Assembly (NCBI GenBank): GCA_016710385.1
Contig: JADJVX010000018.1
Span: forward strand, 248,001 to 312,000
Direction: 5' to 3'
Origin: Actinomycetales bacterium
Lineage (GTDB): Bacteria > Actinomycetota > Actinomycetes > Actinomycetales > Dermatophilaceae
DNA: 64,000 nucleotides
Shown: in pieces, positions 9,663 to 18,202 of the stretch
How the letters are laid out: every line of letters begins with the position of its first letter
Position numbering within the stretch: position 1 is the stretch's first letter
Position numbers and translations under genes: made by a program
Notes under the pieces: model-generated
Seen by the model: the letters and a program-made list of their open reading frames with translations, nothing else
What the model was told of the DNA's origin: nothing
Databases searched by the model: none

Positions 9663-10614
9663 GGCGCTCCCGTGAGGTATGACGCGGTCACGGCGAGAAA
9701 GCCCAGGACAAAGGAGGCGGCCATGATCTCGGGCACCCGGAACAACCGCACCTTGGCGAGGAACACCTCCACCGCGGCGACAATGCCCGCGAGGACGATG
9801 ACCTTCCCGATGACGGCAGCAACCCCGATCACGAGGGCTCCGACGGTGGCCTGTTCGGCGATCCCCCAGGGCAGCGCCAGGTTGGCAACGAGTCCGAACA
9901 GACCGGTGAGGCGAATCCAGGAGGCCAGCTCGATCCAGCCGAGGTCACGCCCCGACGCCTCGAGCACCATCGCCTCGTGGATCATCGTGAGTTCCAGGTG
10001 TGTGCTCGGGTTGTCCACGGGCAGTCGGCCGGTCTCGGCGATGACGGCGATGAGCAAGGCGACTAACGCCAGCGCGCTGACCGGGCTGACGATCGATGCG
10101 GGCGTCGACATCCGCGCAGCGAGGATGGTGGAGAGCGTCGACGCGCCCACGGGGATGGACAAGGCGTAGATCGCGACGAGGACTGTTGGCTCCACCAGCG
10201 CGGAGACCATCATGTGTCGGCTGGAGCCCATGCCTCCGAAGGCACTGCCGGCATCCAGACCAATGAGTGCGATGAACACCGATCCCAGCAGTAGCACCGA
10301 TACCACGACGAACAGGTCGTCGGGCACGGCCGGCAGGGTGAGGGTGGTCACCAGGGGGAGCAGGGCCACGAGCAACCCGCTGACCGACATGAGAGCCACC
10401 GGCAAGGCCCGTCCCAGGATGACGCCCTCCGCCGTGAGCGGTTCTTTCCGCGCGAGCTTGCGCAGGTCCCGCCACGGCTGCAGGACCCCGGCGCCAGCGC
10501 GACCCTCGAGGCGGGCCCGGACCTGTCGGGTCACGCCGACGACGATGGGGCTGCCGCGGTGACCGCCAAGACCTGGAGAGCGATGGCCAGGCCGGCCACC
10601 AGACTGTCGCTCAT
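9659..10614 (-). CDS. hycD: HycD/NuoH-like membrane anchor subunit, frameshifted
   Basis: This is the NuoH/HyfC-type subunit that ties the hydrophilic arm to the membrane, about 318 residues. Family marks are GRAGAGVLQPWRDLRKLARKE on the first loop, AETGRLPVDNPSTHLELTMI with the conserved acidic/NPxTHLELTMIHE motif, and EASGRD. True translation starts at ATG 10614 (MSDSLVAGLAIALQVLAVTA) and needs one more base in the run 10547-10550 to continue as A-A-A-P-I-V-V-G-V. The start overlaps the stop of the upstream antiporter gene (ATGA). Confidence 0.88.
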
Positions 10615-12605
10615 CCGAGAACTCCCAGTAGAACGAGCAGCAAGGCGCCGAAGGAGAACGCCAGGTAGCGGTGGACGCTGCCGTTCTGCACCGATCTGCC
10701 GGCATCCCCAAGCCGCGTGAGAGCGCGCACCACGGGCGCGTAACCCCGAGCCTCGACGACGTCGACGACCCGCTGAGAGTAGGCCATCGCCCGCACGGTG
10801 AAGCGGGATTCCTCGGCGTGGGTCACCCGGACGTCGCGCGTCGGGGCCAGTGCGTCATCGAAGATCCGGACGAGTGGCTCGGCATACGAGGTGGCTGTGT
10901 ATTGCATGCGCGGGCTGGTCCGTACTCCGCCACATCCCCACCCCACTGCGACCTGCTGGCGGGGCACCCGCCGAGCGAGAAGCCACCCGGTGGTCACCAG
11001 GGGGAGCGTGACCGCCACCGCGAGCAGCGCCAATGCGGTGGGGTCGAGACTGGCCCGAGCGCCAGGCAGCACGAGGCCGGCGCTGTATGCCGTGGGGCGC
11101 GCTGCCTCGGGCAGCACCGGGGAGATAGCGCGCACGAGCACCCCGGGGATCAAGCCGACGGCAAGGACGCCGGCTGCCGCAAGGAGCATCGCCAGACGCA
11201 TCGTCCAGGACCCCTCGCGGGCTGCGGCCGCGGTGGGAGTGCGGGGGCGCGCCAAGGTTGCGATGCCGAAGGCCTTGGTGAAGGTGAGCAGGGCCAGCCC
11301 CGCGGTCAGAGCCACCACCCCATGACAAAGGGCAAGATGGCAGTGGTCAGGCGGTCGGTGCGTGAGTCTGCGTGGATCAGTGATTGCAGTAGCGACCATT
11401 CCGCCACGAAACCGGAGGTTGCGGGCAGGGCAGCTGCCCCGAGACTGCCGACCGCCAACGCGATCGCCGTCACTGGCATTCGCACCGCCAGTCCGCCCAT
11501 TCGGTCCAAGTCGCGCTCGCCGGTGCCGTGCAGGATCGACCCTGCGGCCAGGAACAGGGTCGTCTTGAAGGCCGCATGGCTGACGACGAGAAGGAACACC
11601 GCGATCAGGGCTACGGCCGAAACTCCTGGCCGGGTCGGGCGGGTGAGCATGGCGATCGCCAGGGCGATGAGGATGAGGCCGACGTTCTCGGTCGTGGAGT
11701 AGGCGAGTAGACGTTTGAGGTCACTGGCCACCGACGCCTGGAGGATGCCGTAGAGGGCGCTCGGGATCCCCAGTCCTAAGACCAGGAGCGCCCACCAGCT
11801 GGGACCGTTGGGGAACAACCGCGTGGTGAGCAGCATGGCACCGTAGATCCCCATCTTGACCATGACCGCGCTCATCAACGCGGACACATGACTGGGCGCC
11901 TCCGGGTGAGCGCGGGGGAGCCAAATGTGCACGGGGACCGCCCCGGCCTTCGTCGCGAAGCCAACCAGGGCCAGCACGAAGGCGAGCGCCGCGACTTCTC
12001 CGGTCGGCGGTGTCGTTGCGATGGCGTAGAACGAGGTCGACCCAGCCGACGCGGCCGCGATGCCCAGCCCCGCCGCGAGCAGCAGAAGGCTCAGGTGCGT
12101 CATCACGGCATACCAGAGTCCGGCCTTGCGGACTCCGGGACGGCGCGCATGGTCGCTGAGCACGAGCACCGACGATCCAATCGCCATGACCTCCCAGGCG
12201 AGCAGGAAGGTCACGACGTCCCCGGCGAGCGGCACCAATTGCATTCCCAACCCGAAGGCAGCGAAGGCGGACCACCCCGTGCGGGAGGCGGCCGGGCCGT
12301 GGGCGTAGCCAATGCCGTAGAGCGCGCAGACGACCACGACGACGCCGCTGACCGCAGCGAAGAAGCCACCCAGGGCCGTGGCGTGCCACGACAGCGTCAT
12401 TGCAGGCAGGAGTGCCCAGGAGCACGACGGTGGTGTCGCCGGCCAGCGCAGCCAGGCCGGTGGCGGCGCCCGCGGCGCCCAGGGCCATGGCCGCGACTCC
12501 GGCCAGGACGTTGCGCACTCGCGGTGTGGGCGCCCCGATGGCTACAACTGTTGTGACGAAGAAGCAGAGCACCAGGGCGATCAGCGCCCACTGGAAGACG
12601 TTCAT
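10611..12605 (-). CDS. Large antiporter-like subunit (NuoL/HyfB type, Rv0083-like), two frameshifts
   Basis: This is the large antiporter-like subunit, about 664 residues. Recognisable parts are MNVFQWALIALVLCFFVTTV at the N-terminus; LLAWEVMAIGSSVLVL; KAGAVPVHIWLPRAHPEAPS; LLAYSTTENVGLI; and a C-terminal tail ending in a membrane helix (AFSFGALLLVLLGVLG). Two single-base events with opposite sign interrupt it. There is one base too many around 12,405-12,416, and one too few in the C4 run 11318-11321, where an added base gives M-G-V-V-A-L-T. The net length is a multiple of three. It starts at the NuoB-like stop (ATGA). Confidence 0.86.
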
Positions 12606-13087
12606 CGGCCGGTGACCCGGCGCAGCGCCTCGACGATCACAGCGGGTTCGGGCGGACAGCCGGGAACGACAAGGTCGACATCGACGACGTCGGCGACTGA
12701 CCCGCGCACCCCGAATGCGCCGCGGAAGACGCCGCAGTCGTGAGCACAGTCGCCAACCGCCAGCACCAGGCGTGGTCGGGGAGTCGCCTCGACGGTGCGC
12801 CGGAGCGGTTCGGCCATGTTGTGAGTGACTACCCCGGTCACGAGCACGACATCGGCATGCCGGGGGGACGCGACGAGTCGCGCTCCATACCGCTCCGTGT
12901 CATAGACGGGGTTGAAGGCCGCGCCCACCTCGATTTCGCATCCGTTGCACGATCCAGCGTCGACATGGCGCACCTGAACGCTGCCGCCGAAGACGGCTCC
13001 TGCGTGCTCGGCCACTGGCTGGCTGGGTGCAGTTTCGGCCACCCGACCGACGGCAACAATGCGACGGGCGAGGTTCCAGGGGTTCAT
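12602..13087 (-). CDS. NuoB/HycG-like 4Fe-4S small subunit (Rv0082-like)
   Basis: This 161-residue intact protein is the electron-transfer small subunit. It keeps the four N2-type ligands: GSCNGCE (C47, C50), GDC (C114) and PGCPPEP (C144), with an additional C118. It can therefore bind a [4Fe-4S] cluster even though its partner HycE lacks the NiFe ligands. ATG overlaps the ArsR stop (ATGA), so expression should be coupled to the regulator gene. Confidence 0.88.
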   Translation of the reverse strand: MNPWNLARRIVAVGRVAETAPSQPVAEHAGAVFGGSVQVRHVDAGSCNGCEIEVGAAFNPVYDTERYGARLVASPRHADVVLVTGVVTHNMAEPLRRTVEATPRPRLVLAVGDCAHDCGVFRGAFGVRGSVADVVDVDLVVPGCPPEPAVIVEALRRVTGR

Positions 13088-13447
13088 ACGGTGCTACCGC
13101 CGTCGATGCTCGCGTGGGCGTCAAGTGACTCGCGCAACGAACGGCTCTGATCGGCCAGCTGCCGAAGGAGTCTGCGTGCCGACGTCAACAACTCCGCGAC
13201 CTCGACTCCCCACGAGTGCGTATTCGACCTGGCCTCCGACCCGCTGTTGCCGGACCAGTCCGGTGCGTCGCAACACCGCGAGGTGTTGCGAGAGACCGGT
13301 CTGCTCGACCTGAATCAGCTCCAACAGCTCGTGGACCGCGTGGTCACGCTCCGACAGCAGTTCCAGGACACGAATCCGCACTGGGTGCCCAAGCGACTTG
13401 AACATTGAGGCTTTCGCCTCGTAGAGAGGGACCCCATTTACGGTCAT
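13084..13447 (-). CDS. ArsR-family regulator (Rv0081-like), frameshifted near the 3' end
   Basis: This is a winged-helix repressor of about 120 residues. It reads MTVNGVPLYEAKASMFKSLG, then the helix-turn-helix HELLELIQVEQTGLSQHLAVLRRTGLV, and the wing GGQVEYALV. No cysteines are present, so it is not a CxC-type metal sensor. At the C run 13208-13211 one base too many breaks the frame. Without it the protein ends VAELLTSARRLLRQL and stops at 13084, overlapping the next ATG. A palindrome just upstream of its start is a probable autoregulatory site. In M. tuberculosis the homologue Rv0081 heads the same gene set. Confidence 0.85.
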
Positions 13448-13453
13448 GCGCAC

Positions 13454-13469
13454 ATGCGAAGATTCGCAT
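13454..13469. promoter_or_regulatory. Palindromic operator in front of the arsR-hyc operon
   Basis: ATGCGAA-GA-TTCGCAT is a perfect 7-2-7 palindrome whose edge is six bases upstream of the arsR ATG. AT-rich sequence (ATATATGC) flanks it on the promoter side. Size and symmetry fit a dimeric ArsR operator, so repression by its own product is likely. Confidence 0.6.
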
Positions 13470-13521
13470 ATATGCTGGTGGCCGTCAACACGGCAAACCA
13501 CATCGGGGAGGACCCTTGGAC

Positions 13522-13707
13522 CTAGGTGGAGGAAGCCTGGGAGCCGCGATAGGCCTGAATCCCCAGGACAAGCGGCATGAGAAGCCACTGGGTCAGGTTG
13601 GCGAGAGTGTCCAGTCCCAGCGCAAGCGAGCCGACGTTGGTCACGGCAACGACGAGGTATGCCGTCAACGCTGCGGTGGCGCGCGGGGTCATGGTCACGG
13701 GCGCCAT
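13522..13707 (-). CDS. Small two-helix membrane protein, possibly a truncated YhhN-like fragment
   Basis: From ATG 13707 the frame gives about 61 residues: MAPVTMTPRATAALTAYLVV, then hydrophobic segments with LANLTQWLLMPLVLG. That pattern resembles the N-terminal two helices of YhhN/TMEM86 lysoplasmalogenases, which are normally about 200 residues with eight helices. The frame ends at 13522, and only 75 bases separate it from the arsR start, so the rest of such a gene is absent. The reading start abuts direct repeat A. It could be a remnant or a small independent membrane protein. Confidence 0.4.
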   Translation of the reverse strand: MAPVTMTPRATAALTAYLVVAVTNVGSLALGLDTLANLTQWLLMPLVLGIQAYRGSQASST

Positions 13708-13711
13708 CCTG

Positions 13712-13821
13712 CCCGATCCGCGCCCAGCGTGGCGCACGCCCCGGAGGGGGCGACTGAGTGGAGACTTTCGCACCTCCTGCGTGCCAAACTCTCCACTGGC
13801 CGGCTATCAGCGGCCAGGGGG
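13712..13821. repeat. Direct repeat A (about 110 bp) with internal hairpin
   Basis: This copy matches 14242-14352 at an offset of 530 bp with only a few differences. Inside is a long imperfect hairpin at 13757-13797: AGTGGAGA pairs with TCTCCACT, then TTT with AAA and GCAC with GTGC, separated by two C-C mismatches, with a 7-base loop. It ends just at the Shine-Dalgarno sequence of the gene at 13833. Confidence 0.85.
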
Positions 13822-13832
13822 AGGAGCGAGCA

Positions 13833-14288
13833 ATGAGCCGCGAGGTCAGCGAGGTCGGCGCCCCTCCCAAGTTCTGTCGGATCCAAGCCACGTACTGCGG
13901 TCGATTGGGCGTTGAAGTCGGCGTCTTCGTCGCGGTCGATCACCTCCGACGGGCGGGATGTCTCACGGCAGACGAGATCGCCACCTACCTTGACGTGGAT
14001 GACTGGTTCACGGCGCAGCTGCCTGAGCCGACGTTCTACGGTGACGGCAATTCGATCGACGCCGTCACGTGGTTCAAGAGTCCGATGCGCGTTGACATGG
14101 CCCAACACGCCACGTCGCTCATGGCAATCTTGTCGGCGCACGATGTAGCCCACGAGGTGGTGTTCTCCGACGATCCCGGGACTGTGGTCTACGAGGACGA
14201 CTTTCAGGTCGGCGTGATCCCGAGGGCGCGCAAGGACCAGACCCCGATCCGCGCCCAGCGTGGCGCACACCCCGGAGGCGGCGAGTGA
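13833..14288 (+). CDS. Uncharacterised 151-residue protein between direct repeats
   Basis: No known domain is recognised. The start ATG is preceded by a strong GGGGGAGG ribosome-binding site at 13817-13823. The protein is soluble and acidic, reading KFCRIQATYCGRLGVEVGVF, VDHLRRAGCLTADEIATYLD, NSIDAVTWFK and a C-terminal VVYEDDFQVGVIPR. The last sixteen or so residues (from 14242, TPIRAQRGAHPGGGE) are encoded by direct repeat B and may not be the ancestral end of the protein. The two flanking repeats, and its place between unrelated regions, suggest a small mobile or duplicated unit. Confidence 0.6.
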   Translation: MSREVSEVGAPPKFCRIQATYCGRLGVEVGVFVAVDHLRRAGCLTADEIATYLDVDDWFTAQLPEPTFYGDGNSIDAVTWFKSPMRVDMAQHATSLMAILSAHDVAHEVVFSDDPGTVVYEDDFQVGVIPRARKDQTPIRAQRGAHPGGGE

Positions 14289-14352
14289 GTGGAGACTTTC
14301 GCACCGCCTGCGTGCCAAACTCTCCACTGGCCCGGGTATCAGCCATCAGGGG
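14242..14352. repeat. Direct repeat B (about 110 bp) with internal hairpin
   Basis: Second copy of the repeat at 13712-13821. The hairpin (14287-14327) keeps the same paired bases and the same two C-C mismatches. One loop base differs. This copy overlaps the last codons of the gene at 13833. Confidence 0.85.
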
Positions 14353-14369
14353 ATCAGACCGAGACTGAT

Positions 14370-14391
14370 TCCGACATAATGTAGATTATCG
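14370..14391. terminator. AT-rich inverted repeat downstream of the dioxygenase gene
   Basis: CCGACATAAT and ATTATCGG can pair around a short GTAG loop with one bulged base. The site lies about 70 bp past the dioxygenase stop on the minus strand and past repeat B on the plus strand. It could be a weak terminator; the stem is short and AT-rich. Confidence 0.3.
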
Positions 14392-14460
14392 GCGTTGGAT
14401 CATCGGGAGTATGCAGGCTTGGCCAACCTGGCCACGGACAACTCATCCCGGGTGCAGTCG

Positions 14461-15380
14461 CTACCGCCGATTGGGCTGCGTTCGGGTGTCGACGGGGACG
14501 GTGAGCCGCACGGCATACCCGCTGGCGACGTCTCCGGTCGCGGTGCCGAGCTGGTGGACGCCTGCATCATCGCCAAAGACGTTGTCGGTAGCCAGAGATA
14601 GGCGGGCAAGGTTGCCGACGGAGTTCTCGTAGCCGGCAGTCACATAGACCGCGTCACACGTCGGCTTGGGCAGCGCGACCTGCGAGGTGGCGATGGCTTT
14701 CGTCGAATCGGCGATACTCCCTGGTCCGGGTAGACCTCGAAGTGCACGTGTGGCCACCGACCCGCGTAGCAGCCCGGCACGATGCTGGTGAAGCGCACCA
14801 CCCCGTTGCTGTCGGTGACCTGGACCCCACGCAGGAAGTTCTCCGACGTGACGCCACTGCTATACATCGAGTAGCGCCCGGCGCGGTCGCAGTGCCACAC
14901 GTACACGGCCGCCCCAGCCATCGGTCCGCCGCCTGCCGCGATGTCGAGCACCGTGAGTTCCAGGGTCATCGGGATGCCCTCGGCGCGGGTCGTCGAGGTG
15001 CCGAAACTGCGGGTGATGTCCTGCCGAACGACCCCGCTCTGGGCCAAAACGTCGGGTCCGTTGGAGCCGTCACCCGGGTACGGCCCGGCGGTCTCGTCGG
15101 GAATTTCGGTGAGTGTGGTCCCGGCCAACGTGCTCGCGGCGCTGCTGGAGGAGCGGCTGGCTCCGGTGGACGCCGGCCCGGTGGCCGCTGACGTCGGAGT
15201 CCCTGGGCTACAGGCGGCAAGGGCGGCGCTGGCGACTCCCACACCCAGCAGCCCGAGGGCCCGGCGGCGATCGAGCATGGTGGTGAGGTCGAAGCCCAGG
15301 CCCTGGTCGTACGGCGGTTCGTCAGGGCGGGGCAGGAGGCGTCCCTCGAAGCTGGGTTGCGGGCTCTCGTGAGTGGTCAT
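14461..15380 (-). CDS. Exported intradiol ring-cleavage dioxygenase, frameshifted
   Basis: Non-haem Fe(III) dioxygenase, protocatechuate 3,4-dioxygenase beta-like, about 306 residues. Ligand and core motifs are ETAGPYPGDGSN (Tyr), AGRYSMYSS (Tyr) and GRWPHVHFEVYPDQG (the His pair). The N-terminus has a charged RRRALGLL stretch, a hydrophobic segment and ASAALAAC, compatible with a Tat-like or lipoprotein signal, then a Ser/Thr/Ala-rich linker. The enzyme would act outside the membrane, where its substrate is unknown. One missing base at 14719-14721 shifts the frame; adding it restores D-Q-G-S-I-A-D-S-T and a normal C-terminus ending at 14461. Confidence 0.85.
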
Positions 15381-15498
15381 GCCGGCACCGTAGGCAGCCC
15401 GGCTGAGCGTCCCATGTGTCTGCCCTGTGGAATCGCAGCCAGCGTTGCCGGCGCGGTGACGAACCAGCCCACCTGACCGCTCGGGTGAGAATGGGCGG

Positions 15499-16626
15499 AT
15501 GACGCAGTGGGACGAGCGCGCTCGGGAGGCAGCGGAGTCGGTCCGTCGGCTCTTCGGTCGCCGCCTGCTCGGTATGCCGTTGACTCACCTCGCGCGCGTC
15601 GACCACCCGGTCAGGCGTCCCATCTTCGGTCCGTGGAACTACTGGTGGCAGGCCCACTACATCGACGCGCTCGTCGACGAGGTCCTTCGTGAGCAAACGC
15701 AGGGCGACCCGGCCCGCGCCCGCTCTGCCCGACGCCTGGCTCACCGCACGCTCGTCAGCATCGGCATGCGCAACGCCGGGCGCTTCACCAACTCCTACTA
15801 CGACGACATGGCCTGGCTCCTGCTGGCTGCCCACCGGCTCGAGACCCAGGGTGGCTCAGCCGGCCCACTCCCCCGCGCCACGCGCGCTCATGCCGGTCGC
15901 GCCCTCCGGAGCACGATCGAGCGAGGCGAGACACCCGATCTTGGGGGCGGTGTGTTCTGGAACACGGCACACGACTTCAAGAACCTCCCCGCAACCGGCC
16001 CGGTGGCCCTCTTCCGAGCACGGGTCGGGGATCTCGACAGAGCGCAGGCGCTCGTCGACTGGGCTTACGCCCACCTCCACGATCCGACCACGGGGATGTT
16101 CCGGGACGGCATCGAGATCCAGCCGGATGGCGGCACTCGCCTGACCCCGCATGTCTTCACCTACAACCAAGGCACCGTCCTGGGCACGCTCACCGAGTTG
16201 GCGTCCCGCGGGCGTCCGGACTCGGCCCACCGAGCCGCCGATCTCGTCGACGCCCTGCGGACCCACCTGACGACCCAGACCGCGGGCCGCCTCGCTCTGC
16301 GCACGCACGGCGACGGCGACGGCGGCCTCTTCACCGGCATCCTCGTGCGCTACCTCGCGCTGGCGGCCCGTTCGCCTGACCTTGACTCCCCCACCCGCGC
16401 CACCGCCGCCCAGCTGGTGCGCGACAACGCCCACCTGCTCTGGGATGGTCGCCAATCGCTCTCTCTCCCAAAGGCTTTGAGTATGCCGTTCGGCCACGTC
16501 ACGGTCTTCTCTCCCGATCCAGCGCGGCCGGCGAGCGAAACCCAGCCACCCGGCATACCTCTGGAGCTGTCCTCGCAACTGCAGGCGTGGACGATCCTGG
16601 AGGCGGCTGCGTCACTGCCCGAGTGA
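15499..16626 (+). CDS. Glycoside hydrolase family 76 protein (alpha-1,6-mannanase-like)
   Basis: The 375-residue protein has an (alpha/alpha)6-barrel signature of GH76. YYDDMAWLLLAAHRLE contains the paired catalytic aspartates, and VFWNTAHDFKNLPA and TYNQGTVLGTL are further family marks. GH76 enzymes cut alpha-1,6-mannan. There is no signal peptide, so it is cytoplasmic unless exported otherwise. It ends 19 bp before yjjI. The mannan source (own cell wall or environment) cannot be told. Confidence 0.85.
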   Translation: MTQWDERAREAAESVRRLFGRRLLGMPLTHLARVDHPVRRPIFGPWNYWWQAHYIDALVDEVLREQTQGDPARARSARRLAHRTLVSIGMRNAGRFTNSYYDDMAWLLLAAHRLETQGGSAGPLPRATRAHAGRALRSTIERGETPDLGGGVFWNTAHDFKNLPATGPVALFRARVGDLDRAQALVDWAYAHLHDPTTGMFRDGIEIQPDGGTRLTPHVFTYNQGTVLGTLTELASRGRPDSAHRAADLVDALRTHLTTQTAGRLALRTHGDGDGGLFTGILVRYLALAARSPDLDSPTRATAAQLVRDNAHLLWDGRQSLSLPKALSMPFGHVTVFSPDPARPASETQPPGIPLELSSQLQAWTILEAAASLPE

Positions 16627-16630
16627 CACG

Positions 16631-16649
16631 GCATACCCTTGGGGTATGC
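16631..16649 (+). promoter_or_regulatory. Hairpin and TACCCT-N6-ATG element enclosing the yjjI start
   Basis: GCATACCC-TTG-GGGTATGC is a perfect 8-bp inverted repeat whose right arm contains the yjjI ATG. The same bases give TACCCT (16634-16639) six bases before the ATG, a leaderless-type -10 arrangement. No Shine-Dalgarno sequence is present. It matches the element at 1028-1042. Confidence 0.4.
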
Positions 16650-18202
16650 AGCTGACCCAACTCGTCAACGACGCCGAGTCCATCGTCACCAGCCCAGCGA
16701 TCGGCTATGACCAGAAGGTCCGTCGGCTGGCCGCGCTCGCCGTCAGCGCGCTGCCCTATCCCCCGCTGTCGCAAGCCTGCCAGGAAGCGCTGGAGAAGCG
16801 GGTCATCTGCGACATGTTCGAAGGCAACCGGCCCTACACGCCGCGATATGTGCTCCCTGACTACGCCAAGGCTCTGCGGCAGGGGGTCAAGCACCTCGAG
16901 CTCGACCCGCCGCAGGACCTCGCCGACGCGCTGTCCTTCCTCACCATCCTCTACGGCCATGTGCCGTCGGTGACGACCTACCCGGTCTACCTCGGCGACC
17001 TCGACGCGTTGCTCGAACCATTCGTCCCGGCTGAGATGACCGACGCAGAGCTCGACCGCACCCTGCGCCGGTTCTGGATCCAGCTCGACCGGCTGCTGCC
17101 TGATGCGTTCGTCCACACCAACCTCGGGCCGGCCGACGGTCGCGTCGTCCGGTCGATCTTCCGCGTGGAGCGCTCACTGCGTCAGGTCGTGCCCAACATC
17201 ACCCTCAAGGTCGACCCCGAGGTCACCCCGGACAGCCTCATCGAAGACGGCGTGCGCACCGTCTTCGCCACCGGGAAGCCGCACTTCGTCAACCACCCGA
17301 TGATGGTCCGCGACCACGGCTCCGGCTATGCGGCGGTGAGCTGCTACAACTCGCTCAAGATCGGTGGCGGCTCGCACACCCTGACCCGGCTCAACCTCAG
17401 GGAAGCCGCAGTCCGTCAGCACGGTGGCCTCGAGGAGTTCCTCGCGACCGGGCTGCCGATGTGGGTCGAGCTCACCGCCGAGCTCATGCAGGCGCGGATC
17501 ACGTCGCTCGTCGAGGAACAGCACTTCTTCGCCGACCACTTCCTGGCCACCGAGGGCCTCATCGACATCGACCGGTTCTCGGCGATGTTCGGCATCTTCG
17601 GCCTGGCCGAGTGCGTCGCCGAGCTGCTGGCTCACGACGGCATTCACGACGCCCGCTGGGGGCACGACGAGCGGGCCAACGACGCGGCATACCGGATTGT
17701 CGAACGGATCGCCGACCTCGTCGCAGCCCGGCCGCAGCCCTACTGCGCCGGAGGTGGCGGCGCGGCCTACCTGCACTCGCAGGGCGGGATCGATCTCGAC
17801 GAGGGCGTTACGGCCGGCACCCGGATCCCGGTCACCGACGAACCGGGGATGCGGCAGCACATCACGGCCTGTGCCCCGCTGCACACCCACTTCGCGGCCG
17901 GCATCAGCGACATCTTCCACGTCGACGAGACCGCCGTGGGCAACCCGCAGGCCATGGTCGACATCATCAAGGGCGCCTTCGAGGTGGGGATGCGCGACTT
18001 CACCTTCAACCTCGCCGACAACGAGTTCATCCGGATCACCGGCTATCTCGTGCGCAAGAGCGACCTGGTCGGCATCGACGAGCACGGGGCGCGACATGGC
18101 AGTGACTATCTTGCCGCCGGCTCCGAGCGCACGTTCCACCTCACCGAACGCGCCGTCAAGCGCGTAGGGGCACATGAGCTCGCTCCGCGGCCTGGTCGCT
18201 GA
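16646..18202 (+). CDS. yjjI: YjjI-family glycyl-radical enzyme
   Basis: This 518-residue glycyl-radical enzyme has an unknown substrate. The radical loop near the C-terminus reads FIRITGYLVRKSD, with Gly466 as the likely radical site. Candidate thiyl cysteines are in VSCYNSLKIGGGSH and in CAGGGGAAYLHSQGG. Length fits YjjI rather than the longer pyruvate formate-lyases. Such enzymes are inactivated by oxygen, so the organism should have anoxic phases. The next gene, overlapping by 29 bp, is its activase. Function of this subfamily is not established. Confidence 0.88.
   Translation: MQLTQLVNDAESIVTSPAIGYDQKVRRLAALAVSALPYPPLSQACQEALEKRVICDMFEGNRPYTPRYVLPDYAKALRQGVKHLELDPPQDLADALSFLTILYGHVPSVTTYPVYLGDLDALLEPFVPAEMTDAELDRTLRRFWIQLDRLLPDAFVHTNLGPADGRVVRSIFRVERSLRQVVPNITLKVDPEVTPDSLIEDGVRTVFATGKPHFVNHPMMVRDHGSGYAAVSCYNSLKIGGGSHTLTRLNLREAAVRQHGGLEEFLATGLPMWVELTAELMQARITSLVEEQHFFADHFLATEGLIDIDRFSAMFGIFGLAECVAELLAHDGIHDARWGHDERANDAAYRIVERIADLVAARPQPYCAGGGGAAYLHSQGGIDLDEGVTAGTRIPVTDEPGMRQHITACAPLHTHFAAGISDIFHVDETAVGNPQAMVDIIKGAFEVGMRDFTFNLADNEFIRITGYLVRKSDLVGIDEHGARHGSDYLAAGSERTFHLTERAVKRVGAHELAPRPGR

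Noticed and set aside
6067..13087. Active NiFe formate hydrogenlyase
   Set aside because: The large subunit lacks all four NiFe-ligand cysteines, and no maturation (hyp) or formate dehydrogenase gene is present in the window.
13757..14327. Integron attC sites in the two repeat hairpins
   Set aside because: The stems are long and imperfect, but the core RYYYAAC/GTTRRRY pair is absent and there is no integrase.
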